The notes: a model not told the origin generated them from the sequence alone. 64,000 nt of DNA from Phaseolus vulgaris (GCF_000499845.2 NC_023754.2:7022477-7086476), one strand, 5' to 3'. Shown: positions 1 to 15,361, counted from the stretch's first letter. A program made the numbers and translations.

Positions 1-1115
1 GCGTTTTTTACAAATGCGTTTAATCGCAAACCCACATTTAATAAGGAGTATTCCTTTAATCTTTTTGCACTAGTGTTGGTCTGCATTTGGCGGGGTGGTT
101 GTTCTATTTGGTGTCGTCAAAAGGTCGGCATTAAGGGTTTCTTATAAGATTCTCGACCTGTCGGCAGTCAAGGGGGTATAGCGAGTAAAACGCGGGGGCT
201 TAGTCGGCTTTCTGAATGACATGGGTCTTCCTTTATCTCCCTTCTTCTCGGATTCGTCTGGTGCTCGAGCTTTGGAGTGGAATCCTTTCAACTCTTCCAG
301 CTGCATAAATTTGGTTGCCCTATGTTGCAACTCATCCAAAGTCATTGTCGGTTGCATGCATAGGCTATCCGAAAAAGGTCCCGACTTGAATGTTGTCACC
401 ATGTGATGCATGGCTACTTCCGCACTTAAGTTTCGTATATTTGATGGCCACTTTGCCAAATCTGTCCATAAAATTCACTCGGTCTTCTCCTACCTAATGT
501 TTACTAACGCAATGGATGTGAGGTGGTGTGGACGACTTGTAGTGAATTGGGCTCCAAACCTTGTCGCCAGTGTGTCAAAACAATCAATGGAGCATGTAGG
601 CAAGCAAGTAAATCAACTTAAGGTTGCTCCTTTAAGAGACGTAGGGAATACCTGACATAGTAGCGCATCTTCTGTTCTGTACAAATGGACTTGCGTTAAG
701 TACGCATCCACATGTTCATCTGCGTCGGTAGTTCCATCATATTTGTCAAGGGTAGGATTGTTCCAAGTACTCGGCAAGGGTACCCCTAAAATGGCTTCGA
801 CGAAAGGACTTCTTTGGGGTGCAGTGCCCAAAGTGTTTGCTAATGCGGGCCGAGTATTCTTCTGATAAGAACTCCCAACCTCTTGAGCTCTCGTATGGGT
901 GTTTTTGGCTGGAGAATCTCTCCCTCTATAGTCTCTAGGATTGTTGGTTCTCCATTAAGTTTCTGTTTCATCTGCGCGCATTTTCCTTCCTTAACATCTC
1001 TATCTCTTCCTCACTCTTTCTCTTCATTCCTTGGATCTCTTCTTCATTTTTTTTTTGTCAGCATTTACATCTCCTTTCTCATTTGTAAAATCAATGTCAT
1101 CGGGTCAGGTTGACT
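1..1115 (-). pseudogene. Ty3/gypsy gag, degenerate
   Basis: Read on the minus strand this is the capsid part of a plant Ty3/gypsy retrotransposon. The block 831-613 contains WNNPTLDKYDGTTDADEHVD, a typical start of the plant retrotransposon gag domain, and 459-142 contains FMQLEELKGFHSKARA with the basic tail that usually follows. Between 613 and 459 the frame shifts and stops appear, although RFGKVA-type residues remain visible near 470-450. Upstream, about 1110-840, a charged Glu/Lys/Arg-rich stretch looks like the coiled gag N-terminus, also broken. No protease, RT or integrase is inside the window; the element runs off the left edge. It is not expected to make a full capsid protein. Family recognition is firm; the exact lineage is not. 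Confidence 0.75.
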
Positions 1116-1219
1116 AGTCTCTCCTACTTGTGTATTTCTGTCGTTGCCTGTTATGTTCCTTGTAGTTACCAGGTGGATACTTCGAAGGGTTTCTTCTCGA
1201 CCTCACGGTGGGCGCCAAA

Positions 1220-1710
1220 ATGTTCTTACAAGGTCGGGATCCTACGAAGTAACTTCTTCAGTCTAAATCTTCCAGTCTTCTCGGCGTCCAGATATGATGG
1301 TCATCTGCTTGCTCTAGTCCTTCGAGCCGAATGGGGGTACCTGTGAAGGCACTCGGGCGATCAAGTCAGTCTGAGTACATGATTACCTTTGCAGGTGAGT
1401 ATAGAGTAAATGATTACCTTTGCAGGTGATTATAGAGTAAATGATTACCTTTAGTGTTGGGGTCACCTCTTCTATTTATATTTTTTTAGATGGGTCTCAG
1501 CTGTTATGGGCTTACATGTGGATCCAAATGGGGTCCAACTATCCCTTAATCATGATTTATCATTTAAACGTGGTTTATTTAAAGTTAATTATACGCTTAT
1601 AAATTGCATTCGTGTCAATATAGTTTATTCGGTCTTCTCAACTATTCAGCCATATCGATCTTCTCGATCATCCGATAGTATAATTAATATGAATATAAAT
1701 CTCTAGATAC
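1220..1710 (-). mobile_element. 5' LTR of the gypsy element (approximate)
   Basis: The minus strand shows an LTR end (...AAGAACA) followed by TTTTGGCGCCCACCG, a frequent leader/primer-site motif of legume gypsy elements, next to the gag start. On + this appears as tgttcttacaagg from 1220. A TATA-like ATATAAATAG lies on minus near 1480. The outer end, about 1700-1711, is a guess because no second LTR is present in the window. Confidence 0.45.
1381..1454. repeat. 31-bp tandem repeat inside the LTR
   Basis: The phrase gattacctttgcaggtgag recurs at 1381, 1412 and 1443, giving an exact 31-bp period and about 2.4 copies. It lies just upstream (minus sense) of the LTR TATA-like site, so it may be a small promoter repeat of the LTR. 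Confidence 0.8.
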
Positions 1711-2446
1711 ATATTCCATTTTTATCACAACTGAATCTTCTCCCATTTTTGTTTTCTCTCTTTCTCCCCACCCTGGTGCTTCCAAATGAAAGCTCAGTAT
1801 TTCCTTTGTTATCACTGGTGCTGATAATTTTTTTGTAAATAATATTGTTATATAAAAATTCTCTAATAGTTCTATCAATTAAAACGCGTTCACTATTCAC
1901 TAATTTTACAAAGTGAAATAGTATAGTGAATAGATAAGTTGAAGTAAAATGTATGAAGATCCTGAACTTTTCCTTTGTGGTCTTGGGTAGGAACCAGGAA
2001 CTTATTTGATGAAACTATTTGGAGAAAAGTGAGAAGAAGTTGTGTTACTTTTGCTTGTTGTAACAACATATAATCTAATAGACAACATATAAAATATCTA
2101 ATTTAATTTTCCCCTCCGAAAAACTCTCTTCACCCTTGTCTCAATAAACCCTAACCATAACACGTGATGGACACGCCAAAGACTCCTTCAAAATGCATTT
2201 CCTACATTCTCTCACAGTCAAATGCCTTCCCCTAATTTCATCAACTTTTCAAGCTGTGAATAAACCAAAAACTACCATCTTGACACCCTTCAAACTTTCT
2301 TTTTTAATTTTTATTTTCCATTTTCACTCTTTTATGTTTTATTTTTTCTCCATATTATTTTGTTTTAGTCATTCCTGTGTCCTAAATAACAATCTATCTT
2401 TCAACCCCAAAACCCAATAATTAATCACCACCCTTCCCATTCCTCC

Positions 2447-2500
2447 TTATATATCTCTCTCTCTCACACACACCTTCTCTCTCTCTCTCTCCTTCAAAAC
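2447..2500 (+). promoter_or_regulatory. TATA-like site and CT-rich leader of the kinase gene
   Basis: A ttatatat box at 2447-2454 is followed by a CT/CA microsatellite (tctctctctcacacacacc...) up to about 2492, directly before the first ATG of the kinase at 2542. Pyrimidine-rich leaders of this kind are common in plant 5' UTRs. The transcription start itself cannot be seen. Confidence 0.5.
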
Positions 2501-2541
2501 TTTTCCCAACTCTTTTGGTTTTGCTCCCTCCATTCCTCTCC

Positions 2542-5925
<3,384 letters not shown>

Positions 5926-6974
5926 TGGGGTGACTCTAAGGGTTCATCTGTTTCAGCCCTGTGGTTTTCTTTGGTGGAGAAGCTGATGGGCGAATGAAAT
6001 TGCATCATAGCCTTGTTGGTTGGAGGGATATAGGAATGAATGGGACAAGGGTAGAAACAAAAAATGCTTAAAGAAATGAGGGAAAGGGGGAAGAACACAT
6101 AAAATAATCTTTGATAAATGTTAAGACACAATAGGTGGTTGGTTGATTAACATTTTTTTTTTCTTTTGCTTTTTCCTTACATCTGAAACTTGTAACGTGT
6201 CCTGCATTATATTGCGGCTCGCAAAATTAGGAACTACAAAACGGGTGTTTGTTTCTAAATTATCTCCTTTTCAATACTAGGGATAAAAAGTTTGTGATAG
6301 GTTTCTAATCATTTGCTTGTTTTTTTTATATATATACTATGAAATAACTCTCAATTCACTAAGTAGAGAGTTTACCACAAACAAAAAAAATCGCAAGTAT
6401 TAGATGATAGAAGGTAAAATAGAGGAACAAGAAAGAATCACCTGCAAAAACTTAACATGAGTCAATTGAAATATTAATGAACTTCAACCTATGTCTAAAA
6501 AGTTTACTAATTGCAGATATTACAACTTCACCAATTTCTCTCTTTGCAAATCCTCACTCAAAATACAATTGTAACGTTATAACTTTCAGTTAACTTTTAT
6601 TGCAGATACAAGGTCCTATTTATAAAGTAAATATTATTGTAAATGATATACGTGAAACAAACCTAGACTAAGGAGGAAGACACTTAAATAATGTTTCTCA
6701 TAACAAAACAGATTATTCATCATATGATTCCACCTAATGGTCCAATGCTCAATAGACACTAAGAGACTATGATTTACTGAGACCATCTACTGCATATTAA
6801 CACTAGACAATTTAACATTGGTCAGATGATCTAGGAACCTTTGACCAAGATTTACGAAGCTAACTCTTCACAAATCTCTACCTTGGTTCAACAGAAATCT
6901 TCTAAGCAGGAATTGTTAACTGCCACTAAACCCATTACAGGCTTAATCACTAATCAGTTGGATCAAATGCAGGC
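5926..6974. other. kinase 3' UTR and intergenic sequence
   Basis: The first few hundred bases after the kinase stop are probably its 3' UTR: an ataaaataat string near 6099 could serve for polyadenylation. From about 6350 on the sequence is AT-rich with no ORF or motif I recognise. Confidence 0.4.
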
Positions 6975-7430
6975 AATGAAAGAACTTGTTGTCTGGAAAA
7001 GCCTTCATATCATATAAGAGAGATTATGATCTATTGAGACCTTTATCACCTTCACAAACCCTTGTACAATCACCTCTCTTAAAAAATGCAATTTCACATC
7101 AATGTGCTCAATTCTTTCATGGTAGACCTAGTTCTTGGACAACTGTATTGCACTGCTACTATCACAATAGAATGTGACAATTTTTTTCGTGCACCCTCGA
7201 CTCCTTACTAGACCCTTCAGCCATAAAGCTTCCTTCATAACATTTGTCATGGCAATATAATCGATTTCAGTGGTTGACAAAGCCACTACCTTTTATAGAC
7301 TAGCCTTCCAATGGATAACAATATCATAAGTAGTGAAAACATAGCCTGTGAGAGACTTTCTGTTGTTCAAACTCCCAAAATAGTCCGAGTTAACAAAACC
7401 TTCTATGGGAGCATCTTTGGTAGACCATCT
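6975..7430 (-). pseudogene. Ty1/copia RNase H fragment, decayed
   Basis: Read on minus, pieces of a copia RNase H domain are visible in order: GSLNNRKSLTGYVF, VIHWKASL, VALSTTEIDYIAM, EALWLKGL, FYCDSSSAIQLSKNQVYHER, HIDVKLHFLREVI, ending near 6980 with a broken ITKPLP-type tail. Several stops and frame changes interrupt it. The upstream end stops exactly where the LTR at 7431 begins, so this fragment is older than that insertion. Confidence 0.75.
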
Positions 7431-9025
7431 TGTTGGGTTCAATAGTGTCAAAGTTCAAGAGGGGGGTGAATTGAGCTTTTAAAACTTTCGCGCAGAATCA
7501 GATTTTATCACAGTACACAAAAAATAAATCGATTTATTTAGCAATGAACAGATTTATTTTTACACTGTTTTCTTAAAATCGTTTATATCAATTAAGTAAT
7601 TCTTGATGTTAAGCAGATTAATTCTCAAGCTACACACACATTAATTTTAGAGAGGAAACGATGAAAAGCAAAATCAGTGACCTTCAACTTTTAAAGCAAG
7701 TGATCAAGTTCAATTATTAGCTTGACAATTAATTGGGTAACCTCCCACAATCAAATAGTTCTAGTTGTATTCAACAGATCATATACCTTTTAAAAGAACC
7801 AAATAGATTTTTCAAAAACCAAGAACAGAACGAACAAGCCCAGAAAGAACAGATTTATTTTTAATTGAACAAATTCAATTTCTGACAGATTAACAGATAA
7901 AGCAATAATAGAGTGCAGGGATGAAGAGAAATTGAATACACAACGATTATACTGGTTCACTCAAATGAGCTACATCCAGTCTCACCTAATCCAAGGTGAA
8001 ATCCACTAAACAAACGTATCAAACACACTTACACGGCCACTGTTCTTGAACCCTACAAGAAACTTGGCACACTAGCTGAAAAACACTATTCCAGCACACA
8101 CACTCTTCAAGAAACCCTATCAAGAAGAGTTTACAAACACACTTTACAAGGAATTGAAATATGAAATGAATACACTTGATAGAGAATGCAGAAATCTGCC
8201 TTAGACCAGTAAAATAGATTGCTCACACAGTGACAGCACCCCTAACCAAGCCTTAGAACCCACCAAGAACAAGCACACTTTGTGATTTGGAAAATCTTTC
8301 AAGAACACATGCTAATCCTCTAAAAATCCTTATTTCTCTGTTGTAAACTTGTTTTCTCAATTGTATGATCAACTTTTAAACGCAGGAACAAACTCTCCTT
8401 TTATAGAAAAAACATCTTATAACAGATTTTCAAAAAACAGTTAAAGTTGTTATAAAAAGAACAGATTGAAAATAAAATGAACAGATTTATTTTCAAAGGC
8501 AGTTAAAGAATCTGTTATGTGAAGGAGACTTAGTCAAACACCCTGGTGCAAGGATAAAACGAAAAAAAACCTTTTAAAGTAAACATGGCACCAGACTAAA
8601 AAGAATCTATTCATTTACAGATGAACAGATTCATTTTCAAAACGATAACAAAAACTTCTTAACAAGTGAATCGCAGTTGTTTTGATGGAATGAAGACTTG
8701 GTCAAAACACTTGATGCACAAAACATGATTTTCAAAAACATTTAATCAAGGCATCAGTTTAAGAAAAGAATCTATTCATTTATAAAAGAACTGATTCATT
8801 TTTTATGCAGTAAGCATATTTTTTGCAAAACATGTGAAAAACAGTTTCATAAAACTTATGCTTGCTCTTATCACATGGTCAGGGGTTAAGAGGTGAGTTA
8901 CCTAGCAAAAAGCCTACTATAAACTATACCTAAGACATTCTTAAAGCAAATGTAAATACTAATGAAATTTACACAAATGGCTTCATCAAACACATGTCTT
9001 GAAGGGGCAGCAACCATCTTCAACA
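7431..9025 (-). repeat. 3' LTR of the minus-strand Sirevirus-like element
   Basis: On minus it begins TGTTGAAGATGG at 9025, right after a polypurine tract (CATGGGGAGAT), and ends AACCCAACA at 7431, so it has TG...CA ends and is about 1595 bp. No partner LTR remains for comparison. It contains several copies of an AGATTTATTT-type motif described in the findings. A second purine tract (AAAGGGGGAGAAA, near 9195-9210 on minus) lies further upstream. Confidence 0.7.
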
Positions 9026-9386
9026 ATCTCCCCATGTTTGATGGAGACAAAACCCCATAGCTTTGTTGTTTTAAGAACCTGAACTGCACCAAATACCAAA
9101 CTAAAAAGTTGAAACAATGCATAACATGTGAATCAGTTTTAAGGTGCAGAATGTAACTTCCTGTATCACCTAGCTTCACCTAGCATGGTGAGCTATTTTT
9201 CTCCCCCTTTGGATTCATCAAACAGCATTTAAGCATGGAGAAAGATAAAAATAGAAAGATAACACAACCATAACAATCCAGAAACAAATACAAATTGTTC
9301 AACATTGCAAAAATATAAACTGATGAAAGGAAAGCATGGAAAGCGAGATACTCCTAATCTTTGTAGTATAATTCTGCAAGCTGCAA
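9026..9386 (-). other. polypurine-tract region between extra ORF and LTR
   Basis: Non-coding stretch of the minus-strand element holding two purine-rich tracts: GGGGAGAT touching the LTR start and AAAGGGGGAGAAA about 170 bp before it. Repeated polypurine tracts are a described property of Sireviruses. Confidence 0.5.
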
Positions 9387-10532
9387 CTAAACTCCTTCAA
9401 TTTGATCATCAAGATGTTGAAACCTTGATTGAGTTGTCTCAAAGTAGGCCCTTTGTTCTGCTGTCATGGCATCAAGGCGATACAGAATCTGCCTCTCAAA
9501 CATGGATAAGGGTTCACCTCTATATTCAGGAGTTTGATAGGCAACAATAGCATTTTGATGAGTTGTAGCAACTTCTTCATGCATTGATTGGGGAGCAGGT
9601 GAATCTCCTCTGATTTCTACAGATGGAGAACTCATCCTTTGACTTCCAGCATGATCAGCAGATGGCTCTTGCCTGTAGGACTGATGGATAACGTAGCATG
9701 AGTGTTCTGCAACTTGAACAGTGTCATCTTCCATGGGAACAGCCTCATCTCCATCTTCATTGTTGAGATTTGAGGCTCCATGTTCTTCTTGAGGATTTTT
9801 GCCTTTGAGAAACACCCAGCAGTCCTCCACTTTATGAAACCCCATTTTTGTGAGAGTTGAGTTATCAATCTCACTTACAGCTTTGATGGTTTCATTTCGC
9901 TCATTAGAGGTGTCAATGCCAAAATAGTCAATTAATTTTGAAACAAGAATAGCATAATGAAAGCGATAATCAGTTAATCTTTTGGATTTCAGCATATGCT
10001 CAGTGATGATATACACCCAGTTAACCTTGATCAAATTCATGATGTAGTATAAAAGGATTAAATCCTATTCATGTAGGACAGCATGATTTGTACCTCTAGG
10101 GATGAGCTGTCATGCAATGATGTAGGCAACTAGGCGTGGAGTTAGGTTCAGATTACCTGCATGTAATCTGTTTATACTCTGGGCAGGATTTCTTACACAG
10201 CTTCTGTAATATTGGATTTTGTTGAACTCTTGAATTCCACTTGTGTTCCCTTTTCCAACCTTTAGACCAGAATATTTGATACCAACCACTGAATTCCAAA
10301 CTTCACTTGTAACCTTCATCTTGATGCCTTTCACATAGGATACAATGTTCTTTCCATCCAGAGTCAAATTTGTGTAAAACACCTTAACCAAGTCAGGATA
10401 TACGTTACCAGTCAATTCCAGCAGCTTTTTCAGTTTCTGATGCTTCGGTGCATACCTGGATTCAGCCAGTTTTTCATATTTCAGCCAGGAGAAATCTAGC
10501 ACCTTGGGTATGTTAATCTGTTTCCTACTCAT
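9387..10532 (-). pseudogene. extra ORF downstream of copia pol, plant putative transposon protein type
   Basis: Two open blocks, 10532-10110 and 10040-9387, lie in the same reading frame, separated by a 69-base gap that holds an in-frame TGA and an in-frame TAG. The first half (KVFYTNLTLDGKNIVSYVKG, EVWNSVVGI, YYRSCVRNPAQSINRLHAGN) resembles a domain known in plants only as putative plant transposon protein; the second half is acidic, then Glu/Gln-rich with a probable coiled coil near its end (FERQILYRLDAMTAEQRAYF). It sits between pol and the 3' LTR, where some Sireviruses carry an env-like ORF, but I see no signal peptide or membrane segment, so I do not call it an envelope. Function unknown. 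Confidence 0.65.
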
Positions 10533-11078
10533 CTCGTGAATGTAGGCATTGATTCCTTCTCCATCTCCTGCAAACCAACTTTCTAGAACTCCTTGAAAGT
10601 TGCTTTGTCTATCCTAGTTTTTCTTTTTCTGTCTTAAAGAGGAAGTCATGGTTGAACCAGATTGTTCTTTTGATTTAAATGATGAGCAACGAGTATGGGC
10701 AGCCAATGTGGGTAGCAATTTCACACAGATTTATATTGAAAAAAGAATGGGTTGATGGAACAGTTAAGAAAAGATATGCACGAGGATTTTATTCTCTGAA
10801 AATGTGCAGAGAATCTTTGAAAAGGTGCAACAAATATTTGGGGTCACGATGCACACATGTCACACCTTAATTGAGCAGCCAATGCATCAAATCGGTTACA
10901 TAACCATGACCAAATCGTCAAAGGTACAGTGGTTAATACCCACTAAGTCATTCAATCAGTCAAAGATTAAACTTTCTCTTTCCTAGTCATCAAAGCATAT
11001 CAATACCAAAAATAAACACATTCAATTACAAATAAACAGGTTTAATTTTTCACTGCGAGGCACAATTGACATTTATAA
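10533..11078 (-). other. non-coding spacer between pol and the extra ORF
   Basis: No coding signal on either strand that fits the element. It contains one copy of the element-specific motif (caaataaacaggtttaatt near 11026). Confidence 0.4.
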
Positions 11079-12932
11079 TTACCAATTCATTAAGCAGAAA
11101 ATTAAACCTATCTTTAGCCAATAGTTTGTAAACAAATCTGCAATTTGTAAATCTGTACCAATGAACTTAATCTCACATGTTCCATTTGATATGTGTTCCC
11201 TTAGAAAGTGATGCCTAATTTCAATGTGTTTGGTTCTTGAATGCATGACAGGATTTTTGGTTAAGTTGATGGCACTTGTGTTATCACACAGCAAAGGTAT
11301 ATGGTTAAGTAAGATATCAAAGTCATTAAATTGTTGTCTTAGCCATATAGTTTGAGCACAACAACTCCCTGCTGCAATGTACTCTGCTTCAGCAGTGGAG
11401 AGAGCAACACATGCCTGTTTTTTGCATTGCCATGAGATCAAGCTTGATCCAAGCAAGTGACAGGTACCACTGGTGCTCTTCTTATCAATTTTCCAACCTG
11501 CAAAGTCTAAATCAGAATAGCTAGTCAAACTTAATGAAATGCTACCTGGATACCACAAGCCAACTTCTTTAGTTCCTTGCAAATATTTCAGAATCCTTTT
11601 GGCAGCATTGAAGTGTGATTCTTTAGGAGCAGATTGAAACCGAGCACACATGCACACTGCAAACATTATGTCAGGTCTGCTGGTAGTGAGATACAGTAGG
11701 GATCCTATGAGTCCTCTGTATTTAGTTTCATCAACGGGAATTCCAGCTTCATCATGATCCAAGTGACAGCTAGTTGAGAAGGGTGTGCTAATTGGTTTGC
11801 ACTTGTCCATTTCAAATTTTCTCAGCAGATCCTTGCAATACTTGGCTTGATTCAAGGATATGCCTTCCTTGAGTTGTTTGACCTGCAAGCCTAGAAAATA
11901 GTTCAACTTACCCATCATTGATATTTCAAACTCACTCTTCATGATTTCCACAAAAGTTTCACACAATTCTCCATTGTTTGATCCGAATATAATATCATCC
12001 ACATAGACTTGAACAAGAATTGTGTCATCCCCTTTTTTCTTAATGAACAAGGTCTTATCTGATGTGCCTCTGTCATAGCCTTGTGAGGTAAGGAAATCAC
12101 TTAGCCTCTCATACCATTGCCTAGGAGCTTGCTTGAGCCCATAGAGAGCTTTCTTGAGTTTGAACACATGTCCTGGATGTTGATGGTCTTCAAATCCCGG
12201 TGGTTGTGAAACAAATACCTTTTCATTTATATAACCATTCAAGAAGGCACTTTTCACATCCATTTGGAATAGCTTGAATCTTTTGATGCAGGAGAAGGCA
12301 AGTAGCAATCTAACAGCTTCTAGCCGAACCACTGGTGCATATGTTTCATCATAGTTTATTCCCTCTTCTTGATTATACCCTTTAGCCACTAGTCTATCCT
12401 TATTTCTGGTAATCACCTCATGCTCATCCATCTTGTTTCTGAATACCCATTTTGTTCCAATGATATTCATCTCAGGTATTCTAGGAACAAGAGTCCATAC
12501 CTCATTCAGAGCAAATTGATTCAGTTCCTCTTGCATGGCCAAAATCCAGTTACTGTCCTTGAGGGCTTCATTCAGATTTTTGGGCTCCACTTGAGACACA
12601 AAGGCCATTGTCTCACAGAAGTTATTCAGAGAATTCCTAGTTGATACTCCCTTCTCAATGTTCCCAATGACATTATCAAGGGTTAGATCTCTTGGGGTTT
12701 TCCATTCTTTTGGCAAACCTGCAGAAACAGTAGGTTCTTGGATAGCATGTGAGTCAGCAGTATCAATATGAATCGATTCATTTTGATTTAAAATAGATTT
12801 AAATTCATCACATTCAAGGTCATCTGCAGCAGTTTTAGATATGCTATGATCAGCTTCATCAAATACAACATGCATTGATTCTTCTACTATGAGCAATCTT
12901 TTATTGATGACTCTATATGCATGACCATTCAA
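11079..12932 (-). pseudogene. copia reverse transcriptase and RNase H
   Basis: The longest intact block of the minus element, 617 codons. It holds the RT start (WILAMQEELNQFALNEVWTL), KWVFRNKMDE, LVAKGYNQEEGINY, FQMDVKSAFLNG, catalytic YVDDIIFGS, then RNase H with SDLDFAGW, STSGTCHLLG, ALSTAEAEYIAA and the CDNTSAI-TKNP-HSRTKHIEIRHHFLR region, ending shortly after LFTN where related elements have a conserved tail. It is one part of a Gag-Pol polyprotein and is out of frame with the integrase block (overlap at 12932/12929), so a one-base indel near 12980 separates them. The SIRE-type YVDDIIFGS motif supports the lineage. It copies element RNA into cDNA in living relatives; here it is a relic. 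Confidence 0.85.
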
Positions 12933-13810
12933 AGCATAACCAATGTGAATACCTTCATCATATTTAGCATCAAACTTACCCGATTCTCTTTGCCATTATT
13001 CAATACAAAGCATTTACACCCAAACACCCTAAGGTGACTCACACTAGGTTTCCTGCCCTTATACAATTCATACGGTGTTTTCTTAAGAATGGGTCTAATT
13101 AAGGTTTTGTTTAACACATAAGCTGCAGTATATGCCCAAAAATACTTAGGAAGCTTAGATTCATTTGACATAGTTCTAGCTAGTTCCTCTAATGATCTGT
13201 TTTTCCTCTCAACTACACCGTTTTGTTAGGGAGTCCTAGTGTTGAAAAGCTATGTGATATCCCATGTTTTTCATAAAATCTTTCAAATCTAGCATTCTGA
13301 AACTCACCCCCATGATCACTTCGAATTGATTTTATACAACAACCATTTTCATTCTGTAAAACCTTTGCTAATTTCTTAAAAGCATTGTAAGCATCATTTT
13401 TATGTGCAAGAAAAAGAGTTCATGTAAATCTAGAGTAGTCATCCACAACAACCAAAGCATACAAATTTCCAACCAAGCTAGCAACTCTAGAGGTTCCAAA
13501 TAAGTCCATATGCAATACATCCAATGGATTTTTAGTAAAAACAATTTGTTTACCTTTCACACAAGCATCACAGATCCTGTTATCCTGAAATTTAATGTTA
13601 GGTAAACCAGAAACAAGATCTTTAGACTTCCATTTATTTAAGTGATTAGTGTGTATGTGAGCTAACCTCTTGTGCCACAACCAAGACTCATCACTTCTAG
13701 ATAGTAAACACTCATTTGAAGAATCAGTTTCCATAATATCCAAGAGATATATGTTATTCACTCTCTTACCAGTAAACAACACCTTACCAGAGGAGTTATT
13801 TGAGATTGTG
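12929..13810 (-). pseudogene. copia GAG-pre-integrase and integrase, broken
   Basis: On minus the order is the pre-integrase zinc-binding region (LWHKRLAHIHTNHLNK, ICDACVKGKQ), DLFGTSRVASLVGN, VVVDDYSRFT, then SDHGGEF and QNGVVERKNRSL, and finally FWAYTAAYVLNKTLIRP and VFGCKCFVLNN. These cover the HHCC region and the three acidic positions of integrase. In-frame stops occur at about 13420 (TGA after SRFT) and 13228 (TAA before QNG), and the C-terminus shifts frame near 12980. It would insert cDNA in a working element; this copy cannot encode a full enzyme. Confidence 0.8.
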
Positions 13811-13818
13811 CAGCCATT

Positions 13819-14515
13819 TCACTTGAAGTTCACCTTGTATCCTTTGTCACATAGTTGGCTGATACTGAGAAGGCTATGCTTGAGTCCTTCTACATAAAGC
13901 ACATTCTCAATAGTGGTTGAATTCCCAGTTCCAACAGTGCCTCTGCCCAGAATTCTTCCACGGTTATTATCCCCATAGGTTACATGTCCCTCTGCCTTGA
14001 CCTTCAAGTTGGTGAATTTTGTCAGATCACCAGTCATATGTTTTGAACATCCACTGTCCAAGTACCATTGATTTCTCTTACCGCCTTTCTGCAAAACAGA
14101 GCAAAAATGATACAAATGGTACCCTTTTCAGTATAGGGTCTAGCACAGATTAAAACCTTTCCTTTGGTAGCCATTTTGCTAAGTTCTTGGGAACGAGATG
14201 TTTTCTAGCAATGCATGACCTAGAGGTATGACTAGATTTCATGCAGTAAAAATAGGTAACATGAGATGCCTTTTTGCCACTGTTAAAAGCTGAGAAACCT
14301 AATTTTGCTGGAACAAAAAACTTGAAAGCTTTTTTACATTGGTTACATTTCCAGGGTTATAACCAATACCATTCTTGTTGAAAACTACATTCTATGAACC
14401 AATGAGAGAATCAAGATTCTCTCTTCCCTTAGTGAAATTGGAAAGCGTTTTTAGCAAATACTCCACTTGTTTTTCCAATTTTTTACAGTTTTCATAGGTT
14501 TTAATAGAGGCATGC
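13819..14515 (-). pseudogene. copia gag tail and protease
   Basis: 13819-14115 (minus) contains the aspartic protease signature WYLDSGCSKHMTGD followed by VTYGDNNRGRILGRGTVG and NVLYVEGLKHSLLSISQLCD, the usual copia protease region. Upstream, about 14490-14120, a decayed gag tail keeps a zinc-knuckle-like FYCMKSSHTSRSC and ARKHLVPKNLAKW. Stops and frame changes break the gag part, and the gag N-terminus is missing because the sequence is replaced at 14530 by the LTR of another element. Confidence 0.75.
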
Positions 14516-14529
14516 AAGCATGTTAGTTA

Positions 14530-15361
14530 TGTTGAACAAGATGCTTTGATGTCTCCAAATCCAAGAGGAAAGCTTAAAGACCTTGCTGTTGGGTGTGTGT
14601 GTGTTATACAGATTGTTTTAATATGTTTTAAATGATCCTAACTAATTTGGCTCCTTTATTAAATGCTTTTGACCACTTGGTTGGTCTATATAAAGGTGGT
14701 TTTACGCTCCTAATCTTGGAGTAAGAGAAAGAGTTTATCAAAAAAGTTTTTCCAAGATTTGAAAGAGCTTTGGATCATTCTTAAGTGTGTGGAATAGGAT
14801 TGGGTTGTAATTCTGAACTTTAAGCTTTGTAATACCCAGGTGTATTTTATTCCCTTCTTCCTTGATTATTATATTTTTGTGGTTGTGTTGCCAAGGAGTG
14901 TTAAGTGTTCTTGAGGTTTCAAGATCAACATTCTTGGTGTGGTTTGCCAAAGGTAGTGTGTTTCTTGAGGGGTTCAAGGTCACTACTTTGGTGGGTGGTG
15001 TTTGTAATCTGGTTTTGATTGCATAGTGGAATACCTAGTGGTTTCTGGGGACTGGATGTAGCTCTTGGTGTAAGAGTGAACCAATATAAATTGCTTGCGT
15101 GCTTATCTCTTACCCTTAACTCTTTAAATTTTGTTTTTAAGTTGTTTTTATAAACTGTTGATAAAAACAACCGATTGTTTCGACAAAACAACCGATTATT
15201 TTTCTAATATTATCTTAAAACAGTTTTGGGTATTTGTTTCCTTGATTCTTCTCTCTGTAATTCAGCAATTATTTTCATTATACCTTCAAAGTTTACGAAA
15301 ATCCCTCTTAAACAACTCAACCCCCCCCCCCCCCTCTCGTTTAAGGCCATATATTCTAACA
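14530..15361 (+). repeat. 5' LTR
   Basis: Begins TGTTGAACAAGATG and ends TTCTAACA before the primer site. It matches the 3' LTR from 19368 closely, including the tctatataaagg TATA box (14685-14700), but lacks about 235 bp present in the 3' copy (there about 19440-19690), with the junction near 14617. A run of 14 C lies at 15321-15334. Confidence 0.85.

Larger units (their letters stand above)
7431..14529 (-). mobile_element. Sirevirus-like Ty1/copia element, 5'-truncated
   Basis: In transcription order (high to low coordinates): gag zinc-knuckle tail, protease, integrase, RT-RNase H, an extra ORF (10532-9387), polypurine tract and the 3' LTR (9025-7431). The 5' LTR and most of gag are missing; the sequence ends where another element begins at 14530. 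RT motifs (VYVDDIIFGS), the long LTR and an extra ORF between pol and the LTR fit the SIRE/Maximus (Sirevirus) lineage. Frameshifts and stops in each coding block indicate it cannot move by itself. Confidence 0.8.

Noticed and set aside
9387..10532. Envelope-like protein reading of the extra copia ORF
   Set aside because: No signal peptide, membrane anchor or cleavage-site pattern visible; position alone is not enough.
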